A stretch of DNA of 47,207 nucleotides from Candidatus Gallacutalibacter pullicola (GTDB lineage: Bacteria > Bacillota > Clostridia > Oscillospirales > Acutalibacteraceae). Both the position numbers and the translations under genes were made by a program. A model generated the notes under the pieces. That model was not told the DNA's origin. It saw nothing but the letters and a program-made list of their open reading frames with translations, and did not search any database. The DNA is taken from contig DVHF01000040.1 of the NCBI GenBank assembly GCA_018712265.1, positions 1-47,207 of the forward strand, given 5' to 3'. Shown one piece after another: positions 1-7,197 of this stretch. Positions within the stretch are counted from its first letter, which is position 1. Each line of letters opens with the position of its first letter.

Positions 1-2
1 AT

Positions 3-383
3 GCCATAGTGGCGGGAGGAATGCTTCTGAAAGAGGAGATCCCGCAGAACTGGCAGAGGGCCAGGCAGGATCTTGCACAGATAGAAAGCGGAGATCTGGA
101 ACAGGTAACGGTATGGCTCAGTCCTAAAATACAGGCGGTCCCGTTCCCTGAATATTACTCGGCGGGACAGCCGAAGCTGCTGACAAGGTACGGTGGAATC
201 AGCAGCGAAACGGGAGGAAAATGGGTAAGATTTTATGTCCCTGATTCGCTTGACTTTTCTCTGGATCCAAATGCGTTATATGATGAAAACAAAAGCATTG
301 AATGGAACACAGACAATGCACAGCAATATCAGATTACATACACGGTAAATCTTCATATGGTGCTTTCGGCGGTTCCTGTCTGA
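3..383 (+). CDS. Unknown protein, C-terminal fragment cut by window edge
   Basis: The frame is open from the first bases of the window to a TGA at 381-383, so this is probably the last ~126 codons of a longer gene. A GTG at 9 could be read as a start but has no convincing ribosome binding site. The product is polar and rich in Tyr, Asn and Gln, ends in a short hydrophobic stretch, and shows no motif I recognise. Codon use looks more AT-rich than in the housekeeping genes that follow (for example AAT, AAA and ATA codons). A hairpin with 8-bp arms at 455-481 follows. No function is proposed. Confidence 0.5.
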   Translation, partial: AIVAGGMLLKEEIPQNWQRARQDLAQIESGDLEQVTVWLSPKIQAVPFPEYYSAGQPKLLTRYGGISSETGGKWVRFYVPDSLDFSLDPNALYDENKSIEWNTDNAQQYQITYTVNLHMVLSAVPV

Positions 384-454
384 ACAATGCGGCAGAATTA
401 CAAAGCCGGAAAATCTCAGCACGATAGGCTGTAATGAAAAAGAATTTTGACGAT

Positions 455-490
455 GGACAAGCTTTCACAACGGGCTTGTCCGTTGTTATT
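455..490 (+). terminator. Possible weak terminator after the first gene
   Basis: GGACAAGC (455-462) pairs with GCTTGTCC (474-481) around an 11-nt loop, followed by a T-rich but interrupted tail. It lies about 70 bases after the first stop codon. The poor U-tract makes this only a candidate. Confidence 0.4.
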
Positions 491-565
491 TGAGAAGGTT
501 TTTGGACGGAATCATATATATGCAGGGATTGCTGGAAAATCGCCGCTGCACTTCCCAGAAATAAA

Positions 566-602
566 AAAGGAGCCGGATCCATCGAAAGAATCCAGCTCCT
601 TT
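566..602 (-). terminator. Rho-independent terminator of the amidohydrolase gene
   Basis: Read on the minus strand, AAAGGAGCTGGAT pairs with ATCCGGCTCCTTT (13 positions, one G-T pair) and continues directly into a run of T. It lies 50 bases past the amidohydrolase stop. Confidence 0.85.
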
Positions 603-653
603 GGAAAACCAAAAGGGGAGAGTGTCCCGTTCCGGAAGTATAGAAAAACAAGG

Positions 654-1454
654 TCAGAGAGAAAGTTTGAAGATACGGACAGCGTTCTGGGAATGAATCA
701 GATCCAGATCGCGGGAGGGGAGAGAAGCCTTTTCCAGGTACTCCAGCTCCAGAGCCGAACTGCTCCACGGACAATCGCTGCCGAACAGGATGTGTTCCGC
801 ACCTTTCTTTGAGACAATCCGCTTGAACTGCTCCAGTGGACAGAACTGCGCGCACATCGCCGTGTCCAGATAGACATTGTCCAGATCCGTCAGGTATTCT
901 TCAGATTCTTCATACCGCTTCATACCGCCCAGATGCGCCGCAACGATTGTCAGCTTGGGGAACAGCTTCGCCACCTTTGCCACAAGCGCCGGGGGCGCGT
1001 GGACAAAATCCGGGGAGAGCGGATCCCATCCGGTATGGAATACGATCGGGATTCCGAACTGGGATGCCGCGTCATAAACGGGGAAAAGGCGTTCCTCGTC
1101 GATTTGGAATCCCTGGTAATCCGGATGCAGCTTGAGGCCGCACAGCTTCAGGGACGAGAACCGTTCCAGTTCCGCAGCAGCGTCCGGTGCGTCGGGATGG
1201 ATTGTTCCCAGACAGAACACGGATTTGTGATCTTGTACGCCGGAGGCCCATTCGTTGATGGTCTTTTGCTGCTTGGGTTTGGTGGCGATATTGAGCGCCA
1301 GAATGGCGTCCACGCCCCACTGCTCCATCTTTTCTCTGGTATCGGACAGCGTGCCGTTGGTGTAATAAGGCATATGGCAGATCCCGGCAAGGCGTGTGAT
1401 CGCCTTTTCCGCGATAGAGTCCGTAAAAATATGTACATGGGAATCGATAACCAT
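654..1454 (-). CDS. Amidohydrolase-2 family metal-dependent hydrolase
   Basis: A 266-residue TIM-barrel protein of the amidohydrolase-2 family. The N-terminus carries the metal-binding HxH (VIDSHVHIF, His6 and His8). Further family signatures follow in order: LKLHPD, FHTGW, AAHLGG near residue 175, and FGSDCPW near residue 226, whose Asp is the usual catalytic metal ligand. The family hydrolyses or decarboxylates small carbon-ring or amide substrates, but the sequence does not fix the substrate. The gene stands alone between the rpsR terminator and its own terminator at 566-602, so it is probably transcribed on its own. The start is the ATG giving MVIDSHVHIF, because the metal motif is normally at the extreme N-terminus. 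Confidence 0.85.
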   Translation of the reverse strand: MVIDSHVHIFTDSIAEKAITRLAGICHMPYYTNGTLSDTREKMEQWGVDAILALNIATKPKQQKTINEWASGVQDHKSVFCLGTIHPDAPDAAAELERFSSLKLCGLKLHPDYQGFQIDEERLFPVYDAASQFGIPIVFHTGWDPLSPDFVHAPPALVAKVAKLFPKLTIVAAHLGGMKRYEESEEYLTDLDNVYLDTAMCAQFCPLEQFKRIVSKKGAEHILFGSDCPWSSSALELEYLEKASLPSRDLDLIHSQNAVRIFKLSL

Positions 1455-1566
1455 TTAAAACATCCATCCTTTCCGCAGTTTTGCAGCAGGGGAGGGGGCA
1501 TACCGTATGCGGATTCAGAAAGGGCGGCCCCACTTTCCGGCTGGAATATAGTTTGGAGAAACAAAA

Positions 1567-1594
1567 AGGTGGAACGCATTTCTGCATTCCACCT
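1567..1594 (-). terminator. Terminator of the rpsF-ssb-rpsR operon
   Basis: On the minus strand AGGTGGAATGC pairs with GCGTTCCACCT across a 6-nt loop and runs into TTTTTGTTT. It lies about 18 bases past the rpsR stop. Confidence 0.85.
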
Positions 1595-1611
1595 GGGAAT
1601 CTCGCCTGAAA

Positions 1612-1869
1612 TCAGTCGCTGCTGAACGGCAGCAGGGCAAGATGACGCGCACGCTTGATAGCGACAGTCAGCTCACGCTGATGGCGCGCGCAGGTACCGG
1701 TCACACGACGGGGCAGAATCTTGCCTCTTTCGGAAATGAACCGGCGAAGCTTTGCAACATCCTTATAATCGATCACATCGATCTTGTCGACGCAGAAATT
1801 GCAAACCTTTTTGCGGCCCTTGCGGCCACGACGGTTTTCTCTTTCCGGTCTCTCGTTTCTTTCGGCCAT
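1612..1869 (-). CDS. rpsR: 30S ribosomal protein S18
   Basis: An 85-residue protein starting [10 protein letters not shown]. It has a basic N-terminus, then KVCNFC and the conserved S18 core ([41 protein letters not shown]). Cys residues in KVCNFC and TGTCARH are the pair that can hold zinc in C+ type S18. The ATG at 1869 is preferred over an upstream in-frame TTG at 1890 because TCCTCCTT (1878-1885) gives a perfect AAGGAGGA eight bases before it, and the TTG start would lie upstream of that site. It is the last gene of rpsF-ssb-rpsR, the standard bacterial order. Confidence 0.97.
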   Translation of the reverse strand: MAERNERPERENRRGRKGRKKVCNFCVDKIDVIDYKDVAKLRRFISERGKILPRRVTGTCARHQRELTVAIKRARHLALLPFSSD

Positions 1870-1947
1870 GACTAAAATCCTCCTTTTCAATCCGCACCCG
1901 CCAGGAAAGGGGAGGGAGCGGTGTAATCATCTCTGCGTGGGAAGAAA

Positions 1948-2430
1948 TCAGAACGGCAGATCGTCGTCCATCGGGATTTCTTCAAAATCGCCTGTCGAAC
2001 CGCTGGTATAAGCGGGAGCAGGCTCGGCTGCGGGTTCCGGACGTGCGGCAGCGTAGGGAGAAGCGCCGGGATTCTGGTAAGAGCCGCCGGCAGAATCGCG
2101 CTTGCTCTCCGTAAAGGAGACATTGTTGGCGACGATCTCGGTGGACTTACGCTTATTTCCCTGGCTGTCTGTATACGTGCGGGTCTGGATGGAACCATCC
2201 AGCGCAATCATCTGGCCCTTGCGGAAATACCGGCAGACAAACTCCGCCGTGCTGCGCCAGGCGACCACATCAATGAAATCTGTCTGCCGTTCACGCTCGC
2301 CGTTTGCATTGGATCTGCTGTATGCGCGATCCACTGCGACCGTAAAACTGGTCACTGCAAGGTCAGAGGGCGTGTGGCGGAGCTCCGGGTCGGCGACGAG
2401 CCTTCCCATAATGACAGCCGTATTGATCAT
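1948..2430 (-). CDS. ssb: Single-stranded DNA-binding protein
   Basis: A 160-residue SSB. An OB-fold occupies roughly residues 1-105 (MINTAVIMGRLVADPELRHT, FIDVVAWRSTAEFVCRYFRKG, RTYTDSQGNKRKSTEIVA). A flexible Gly/Pro/Ala-rich linker follows, then the acidic tip DDDLPF that docks replication and repair partners. All diagnostic parts are present and the length is typical. AAAGGAGA lies ten bases before the ATG. The gene sits 25 bases after rpsF and 78 before rpsR, so it is co-transcribed with the two ribosomal genes. Confidence 0.97.
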   Translation of the reverse strand: MINTAVIMGRLVADPELRHTPSDLAVTSFTVAVDRAYSRSNANGERERQTDFIDVVAWRSTAEFVCRYFRKGQMIALDGSIQTRTYTDSQGNKRKSTEIVANNVSFTESKRDSAGGSYQNPGASPYAAARPEPAAEPAPAYTSGSTGDFEEIPMDDDLPF

Positions 2431-2455
2431 ACCGGTTCACTCTCCTTTGCGAAGC

Positions 2456-2818
2456 TTATTCCGCGTCGGCAGCCTTGGGCGCTTCCGCAGCCTTCTTGAC
2501 CTTGCGGACAACCTTGGCTTTGGGAGCTTCCTTTTTCACGATCAGAGCGCGAAGGACGCCGTCGGTGATCTTATAGATTCTGTCCAGCTCGGCCGTGAAT
2601 TCCGGGCCGCTCGTGAAGCTGATCAGCGTGTAGTAACCTTCGGTCTCCTTGTTGATCATGTAAGCAAGACGGCGCTTGCCCCACTCGTCAACTGCTTCGA
2701 TGGTACCGTTGGCCGCAATCAGATCCTTGAACTTCTGGACGTTCGCCGCAATGCCATCCTCACCCAGCTTTGTGGAAAGGATGAATACGGTTTCATAGGA
2801 ATTTTTGATTTCGGGCAT
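2456..2818 (-). CDS. rpsF: 30S ribosomal protein S6
   Basis: A 120-residue protein starting MPEIKNSYETVFILS. It shows the S6 ferredoxin-like fold signatures (VDEWGKRRLAYMINKETEGYY and ALIVKKE) and ends in a lysine/alanine-rich tail. Longer in-frame readings exist, but the ATG at 2818 has AAGGAGG at about 2826-2833 and matches the family N-terminus. It heads the rpsF-ssb-rpsR operon behind a consensus promoter (2912-2940), with a leader of about 95 bases that may carry an S6:S18 autoregulatory site (2845-2870). Confidence 0.96.
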   Translation of the reverse strand: MPEIKNSYETVFILSTKLGEDGIAANVQKFKDLIAANGTIEAVDEWGKRRLAYMINKETEGYYTLISFTSGPEFTAELDRIYKITDGVLRALIVKKEAPKAKVVRKVKKAAEAPKAADAE

Positions 2819-2844
2819 GGTGTGCACCTCCTTTTGGACGTTTG

Positions 2845-2870
2845 GCCCCGGAACCTTGTCCGGAGCAAGG
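2845..2870 (-). promoter_or_regulatory. Candidate S6:S18-binding leader motif
   Basis: In the rpsF leader the minus strand reads CCTTGCTCCGGACAAGG, a hairpin whose loop shows CCG, followed at once by TTCCGGGG. Known S6:S18 leader motifs place a CCG in a loop or bulge ahead of rpsF, where S6:S18 binding represses translation. The match here is by eye only. Confidence 0.35.
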
Positions 2871-2911
2871 ATATATCTTGGCATGATTTTACAAACCAGC
2901 CAAACAAAATT

Positions 2912-2940
2912 ATTATATCAGCAAGGACAACCTGAGTCAA
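2912..2940 (-). promoter_or_regulatory. Sigma-A promoter of rpsF-ssb-rpsR
   Basis: On the minus strand TTGACT (2935-2940) is separated by 17 bases from TATAAT (2912-2917). Transcription would start near 2905 and run through the leader into rpsF. Confidence 0.8.
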
Positions 2941-3055
2941 GAGTAAAATAGGGGATTTTTTGGCGTAAACGCTCCCACCTGATTGTGAGAACATACAAAA
3001 CAGGGATAAGCCTTGACGCACCTGCGGTGAGCAGAACGCGCTGCACTCCAGCGTC

Positions 3056-3231
3056 ATGCCGCTTGGGGGATCGCAAAGGCGTTCCAGCGAACCATCCACC
3101 GGATGGTTCGCTTTCACTGTTTGCTCACCTTTCTGGGGGGAACGCTTCGCGTTCCTGTTTGGCTTGTGGGGGCTCCTCGCCCCCACACCCCGTCGCAAGC
3201 TTTTGAAAAAGCTTGAGCAAAACTTTTATTT
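3056..3231 (-). repeat. R1 repeat copy a, after the galU stop
   Basis: First of three copies of a structured intergenic repeat. Read from the galU stop on the minus strand it holds four hairpins: h1 at 3196-3215 (CAAGC.../...GCTTG), h2 at 3165-3187 (TGTGGGGGC/GCCCCCACA), h3 at 3139-3155 (GGAACGC/GCGTTCC) and h4 at 3087-3111 (GCGAACCATCC/GGATGGTTCGC). It ends in GGAACGCCTTTGCGATCCCC. None has a terminator-type U-tract. The flank at 3019-3034 carries the CACCTGCGGTGAGCAG module that recurs elsewhere in the window. Confidence 0.85.
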
Positions 3232-4104
3232 TTACAGACCTTTGGCTATTTCCTTTAAATAGGCACGGAAATCTTCCCCGATCTCCGGGTGTTTCAACGC
3301 CACTTCCACCTGCGCCTGCATAATCCCCAGTTTATTTCCCATATCATATCGCTTACCGGTAAAATCAACCGCAATCATCCCCGTGGTGCGGGCAAGCTCG
3401 CGCATGGCGTCAGTGAGCTGGATCTCCCCGCCCGCGCCAGGCTGGGTACGGTCGAGGATATCGAAGATATCCGGCGTGAGTACGCACCGGCCCAGAATCG
3501 AATACAGCGACAGCACATTTTCGGGTGTGGGTTTCTCGACCATATCGGTGCAGTGGAACAGATTGTCGCGGATAGGATCTACTTTCAGCGAGCTGTATTT
3601 TTGGATCGCCTCAGGGGAGACCTGATTCACGCCCAAAACGCCCTTGCCGAATTCCTCATATGCGCGGATCAGCTGGCCGCAGGCGGGATCCTCGCCGATA
3701 ATGACGTCGTCGCCGTAGAGCACAGCAAACGGCTCGTTGCCAACGAACGACCGCGCACAGCTCACGGCGTGCCCAAGACCGCGCGTCTCCTTCTGACGCA
3801 CGAAGTAGAAGTTCGCCAGATGTGCGATGTCTACCACCTCATGATAGACGGCGCGTTTCTCCTCGTTGCCGGAAAGGCGGGCTTCCAGCTCCGGGACGCG
3901 GTCGAAGTGATCCTCGATCAGTCCCTTGCCGCGGTTCGTAATGATCAGGATATCCGTGATGCCCGCGCGGACAGCCTCCTCCACGATATATTGGATGGCA
4001 GGCTTATCCACGATAGGGAGCATCTCTTTCGGCATGGATTTTGTAGCAGGGAGCACGCGGGTTCCCAGTCCCGCAGCAGGAATAACAGCTTTTGTAACTT
4101 TCAA
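3232..4104 (-). CDS. galU: UTP--glucose-1-phosphate uridylyltransferase
   Basis: A 290-residue nucleotidyltransferase that makes UDP-glucose from UTP and glucose-1-phosphate. The N-terminal signature KAVIPAAGLGTRVLPATKSM and the following KEMLPIVDKPAIQYIVEEA are textbook GalU. VLYGDDVI, GVLGVNQV and the LTDAMRELA region follow, and the length is typical. AAAGGAGAG precedes the ATG. The start lies only 17 bases after the stop of the RING/zinc-ribbon gene, so the two probably share a transcript. UDP-glucose would feed wall and polysaccharide synthesis, including possibly the cluster at 7.2-13.4 kb. No ordinary terminator follows; the R1 repeat begins just past the stop. Confidence 0.95.
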   Translation of the reverse strand: MKVTKAVIPAAGLGTRVLPATKSMPKEMLPIVDKPAIQYIVEEAVRAGITDILIITNRGKGLIEDHFDRVPELEARLSGNEEKRAVYHEVVDIAHLANFYFVRQKETRGLGHAVSCARSFVGNEPFAVLYGDDVIIGEDPACGQLIRAYEEFGKGVLGVNQVSPEAIQKYSSLKVDPIRDNLFHCTDMVEKPTPENVLSLYSILGRCVLTPDIFDILDRTQPGAGGEIQLTDAMRELARTTGMIAVDFTGKRYDMGNKLGIMQAQVEVALKHPEIGEDFRAYLKEIAKGL

Positions 4105-4121
4105 ATGTGAACTCTCCTTTT

Positions 4122-5228
4122 TTATAAAAATCTTGGCAGCCAGTTGAGCAGCATATAGCAGATAAGCAGGCAGATGGTGACCGCCATATTAACGCCGCCT
4201 TCTGACTGGAGATGGTTGTGGTAGTCCTCCTGTCCGGAGGTTTGGGCCTGGATTTTTTTCGCCTTGCGGATGCAGTGCGTACAATATAGTTTATTCCCCT
4301 GAATGCCGCAAAAAATCTGTATGCCAAACTGGATCAGCGAAGCGATCATCGGAACGGCGACCAGGAAAATATCCCCGGCCGAATACGACGACAGGATCTG
4401 CGCCGCCTGAAGCATCTGATAATAGTCCGGTGTGACGCGCAGGATATCGATCCCGATTTGAGAGAAAATTTCCCGGGTGATTGGGATAGAATAATTCACA
4501 GTAATGATTGTGTTTGCCAGATAGAGCAGCAAAAGCACCCCGGTCAGTATCCCGCCCAGCTTATACATTTTGCGGTAGAGCATCCAGCCGCCGGAGAACA
4601 GAAACGCACAGAAGTTGAACCTGCCGCGCCGGAAGCGTTTGTAGTTGAGAAAGACGGGCATGTAGTACGGCGTATTATTCTGTACCAGCCGCGCGAGATC
4701 CCCGGCGGGAACTCCGTCAAGCGTATCGGCGGGGTTGACGCCGCCCATAGGATCGAACATGGTTGGAATCTGCTGTCCGCCCTGCGGGGGCTGTCCCTGA
4801 CCGTAAGGCGGGGGATAAGAGCCGCCCCATCCAAAAGGGGATCCGCCGTAAGGATCCTGGCCCTGCTGGGGGCCGGGAGCGTCGTCAGGACGGTAACGCC
4901 CCTGCTGATAGGAGCTGTTTGCGTGCTGTTCGGGGCCGCCGCTCAGGGGATAGCCGCACTGGCTGCAAAACAGGGACGAATGTGGATTATGGTTGCCGCA
5001 ATGCGGGCAGATATTATCGGCGGCTTCCTGATCCGGATTGGGAGCCTCCACGTGCGGGGCCTGCCACACTTCGCCCGTGCCGTGTTTTTCCGAAAAGATA
5101 CAACTGCCGGCCTTTTGATAGCACGCCCGATGATAAGGCGTACCGCACTCAGGGCAGACAACGATATCGTCACCCTTGAGAAACGGCTGGCCGCAGACGG
5201 GACATTTTGTGCCGGTATAATCAATCAT
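4122..5228 (-). CDS. Zinc-finger (prokaryotic RING-like) membrane protein with DUF2628-like domain
   Basis: A 368-residue multi-domain protein. Residues 9-43 form a RING-like zinc finger (C9-x2-C12, C25-x2-C28, H33, C36, C43). Near residues 74-92 a zinc ribbon follows (CPHCGN... FCSQCG). Then comes a long Gly/Pro/Gln-rich linker. The C-terminal third has about three hydrophobic segments and the RRGRFNFCAFLFSGGWMLYR pattern of DUF2628-type membrane proteins, with another Cys pair (CTHC). Prokaryotic RING-type proteins of this layout occur in Firmicutes, but their role is not established. It lies 17 bases upstream of galU on the same strand, behind its own promoter, which suggests an envelope-related function. 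AGGAGG precedes the ATG. Confidence 0.75.
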   Translation of the reverse strand: MIDYTGTKCPVCGQPFLKGDDIVVCPECGTPYHRACYQKAGSCIFSEKHGTGEVWQAPHVEAPNPDQEAADNICPHCGNHNPHSSLFCSQCGYPLSGGPEQHANSSYQQGRYRPDDAPGPQQGQDPYGGSPFGWGGSYPPPYGQGQPPQGGQQIPTMFDPMGGVNPADTLDGVPAGDLARLVQNNTPYYMPVFLNYKRFRRGRFNFCAFLFSGGWMLYRKMYKLGGILTGVLLLLYLANTIITVNYSIPITREIFSQIGIDILRVTPDYYQMLQAAQILSSYSAGDIFLVAVPMIASLIQFGIQIFCGIQGNKLYCTHCIRKAKKIQAQTSGQEDYHNHLQSEGGVNMAVTICLLICYMLLNWLPRFL

Positions 5229-5296
5229 GGTGGTTTCCTCCTAGATTCCGGGATGTTTTGCGGAAAAAGAAAAACATCCTTCCAGCGTATGCCTTT

Positions 5297-5325
5297 ATTG
5301 TAACGAATTTACGGAAAAACTTCAA
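5297..5325 (-). promoter_or_regulatory. Promoter of the RING-membrane protein/galU pair
   Basis: On the minus strand TTGAAG (5320-5325), a 17-base spacer and TACAAT (5297-5302). It is divergent from the prfB promoter 95 bases away. Confidence 0.65.
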
Positions 5326-5396
5326 TCGTTTTGGGATAAGTTTTCATCAAATTCATAATTCTGCACCGTAACGCCGATCTTCCGCCCATGTCCCCC

Positions 5397-5425
5397 TTTA
5401 CAAAGATTTGGAAATATTCTATAAT
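5397..5425 (+). promoter_or_regulatory. Promoter of prfB
   Basis: TTTACA (5397-5402), a 17-base spacer and TATAAT (5420-5425), about 50 bases before the prfB start. Confidence 0.7.
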
Positions 5426-5477
5426 AAATAAATTAAAATAGCTGTAATATGTCTGAAACAGAAGTAAGGATGGTAAT

Positions 5478-6617
5478 ATGCTGCAATTTGAAGAATTGAT
5501 GCAGAAGCTCAGAAACCAACAGCCGGAGCTCAAGGATCTGGCTGATGCCCTCGGAATTGAACGCATGAAGAACGAGATCGCGGAGCTGGATATGCGCGCC
5601 GCAGAGCCGAATTTCTGGGATGATATGGAAAAATCCCAGAAAACGCTTCAGCGTTCCAGTATGCTCAAAGGGAAGCTGGAGGCGTATGAAAAGCTGTGCA
5701 GCACCTATGACGACGCGATGGCGCTGATGGAGCTGGCCAACGAGGAGGAGGATCTCTCCCTGCTTCCGGAAGCCGAGTCCGAGGTGGAAAAGTTCCAGCA
5801 GGAGCTGGAGGCCCAGAGGCTGACAACGCTCCTCAACGGCGAATACGACGCTAAAAACGCGATTTTGACGTTCCACGCAGGTGCGGGCGGCACAGAGGCA
5901 CAGGACTGGGCGGAGATGCTTTACAGGATGTACTGCCGCTGGGGCGAGCGTCACGGCTACAAGGTGAAAACGCTCGATTATCTGGACGGCGAGGAAGCCG
6001 GACTGAAAAGCGCCTCTATTCTGGTGGAGGGCGAAAACGCCTACGGTTTCCTGAAAAGCGAGATGGGAGTCCACCGTCTGGTGCGCGTCTCTCCGTTTGA
6101 CGCCTCTGGACGCCGCCACACGTCCTTTGCCTCTTTGGAAGTCATGCCGGAAATCGACGATACCGTCGAGGTGCACATCAACCCGGAGGATATCCGGATG
6201 GAGGTATACCGTGCGAGCGGTGCGGGCGGCCAGAAGGTCAACAAAACGTCCTCTGCTGTGCGATTGATCCACATCCCCACCGGGATCGTGGTATCGTGCC
6301 AGGTGGAGCGCAGCCAGTATCAGAACCGCGACGTCGCAATGAGGATGCTCACCTCCAAACTCCTTGAGATCAAGGAACGCGAGCATCTGGAAAAGATTGA
6401 GGATATCAAGGGCGAACAGAAGGAAATTGCCTGGGGCAGCCAGATCCGCTCCTATGTGTTCATGCCGTACACGCTTGTAAAGGACCACCGCACAGGTTTT
6501 GAGTCCGGCAATATCAACGCTGTGATGGACGGCGATCTGGACGGCTTCATCAACGCCTATCTGAAAGCCCAGAGCCAGGGAACGCTTGGCTCTGCCGCAG
6601 CAGCGGAAACAGACTAA
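5478..6617 (+). CDS. prfB: Peptide chain release factor 2
   Basis: A 379-residue RF2, which recognises UGA and UAA stop codons. The stop-codon-reading tripeptide SPF is in RVSPFDASGRRH, the feature that separates RF2 from RF1 (PxT). The catalytic GGQ is at residues 250-252 in SGAGGQKVNKTSSAVR, the same numbering as in E. coli. The N-terminal coiled-coil domain is intact. The whole gene is one uninterrupted frame from the ATG at 5478. The programmed +1 frameshift with an in-frame early UGA near codon 26, present in most bacterial prfB genes, is absent here. The C-terminal tail is Ala-rich. A GC-rich repeat region follows the stop. Confidence 0.97.
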   Translation: MLQFEELMQKLRNQQPELKDLADALGIERMKNEIAELDMRAAEPNFWDDMEKSQKTLQRSSMLKGKLEAYEKLCSTYDDAMALMELANEEEDLSLLPEAESEVEKFQQELEAQRLTTLLNGEYDAKNAILTFHAGAGGTEAQDWAEMLYRMYCRWGERHGYKVKTLDYLDGEEAGLKSASILVEGENAYGFLKSEMGVHRLVRVSPFDASGRRHTSFASLEVMPEIDDTVEVHINPEDIRMEVYRASGAGGQKVNKTSSAVRLIHIPTGIVVSCQVERSQYQNRDVAMRMLTSKLLEIKEREHLEKIEDIKGEQKEIAWGSQIRSYVFMPYTLVKDHRTGFESGNINAVMDGDLDGFINAYLKAQSQGTLGSAAAAETD

Positions 6618-6704
6618 GCCTGCAAGGCTCCGCCTTGCCGCCAAGGGGCTGCGAGCCCCTTGGATCCCCCGCCGGGCCGAAGGCCCGGACCCGGTTCGCG
6701 CCGC

Positions 6705-7190
6705 GCGTCGCACCTGCGGTGAGCAGACCGCGTCGCGCGTCGTAACCTCCGCGGGAATGCCATTACTTTTGGTACTCTGTCGCGGTGGCAGGCTCGCAGA
6801 TGCTTACAGTGATCCTCCGTGCAAAACGGGGGTTGGGGCCAGGCTGAGCCTTGACGCAGAACGCGCGCTTGAGATAGAGGTGTAGAGGACCAAAGTGTCC
6901 CGCGTTTGTACAGGGGTGCGTATAGGGGGTTTGGGGGAAACCTCCCCCAACTCACGCGCGACCTGCGCGGAAACAGGCAGAGCCTTTTGTGGAAGATAAA
7001 ACAATAAAGTAGAAAAAAGAAAATCCTTCGTCTCGACTGCGAGAATAGACAATCTGCGCGGTGGGGCGGAAACGGGGTCTGGGGACGCGTCCCCAGACGG
7101 GTGCAGGGTGGTAAACCCTGCCGCGGTGCAGGGCGCGCAGCCCTGCCAAGGGTCCAGGGGACGGCGTCCCCTGGTGGCTGGGAGGTCTAA
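6705..7190 (-). repeat. R2 composite repeat copy a, between prfB and the flippase gene
   Basis: The 580-base gap after prfB has no credible gene. It is filled by GC-rich hairpins and by a composite repeat that matches, in inverse orientation, the sequence at 40372-40745. Shared parts on the minus strand run in this order: GC hairpins with CCGCGCTGGGGCGG-like and TCTCGAC motifs (7020-7190), a GTTTCCGCGC...TTTCCCCCAAACCCCCT block (about 6920-6975), and a GCCTGCC-CCGCGACAGAGTACC...CTGCTCACCGCAGGTG block (6711-6792). At the right end GC-rich inverted repeats reach to within a few bases of the flippase ribosome binding site. The first ~85 bases after the prfB stop are also GC-rich hairpin DNA. Confidence 0.7.
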
Positions 7191-7197
7191 AAAAACG

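Noticed and set aside
447-812. Plus-strand frame after the first gene
   Set aside because: It runs across two hairpins and antisense to the amidohydrolase 3' end, without family features.
2719-3198. Protein gene across the R1 repeat and the rpsF leader
   Set aside because: It overlaps rpsF, a consensus promoter and R1, and its similarity to other frames comes only from the repeat.
3196-3215. R1 hairpin h1 as an ordinary rho-independent terminator
   Set aside because: The stem is followed by GCGACGGGG and not by a T-run in all three copies, so it does not fit the standard model, although an effect on transcript ends is still possible.
6614-6955. Small protein gene within the prfB-flippase gap
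   Set aside because: The frame lies on repeat DNA (R2), lacks a ribosome binding site and is composed of repeat-derived Pro/Arg/Gly sequence.
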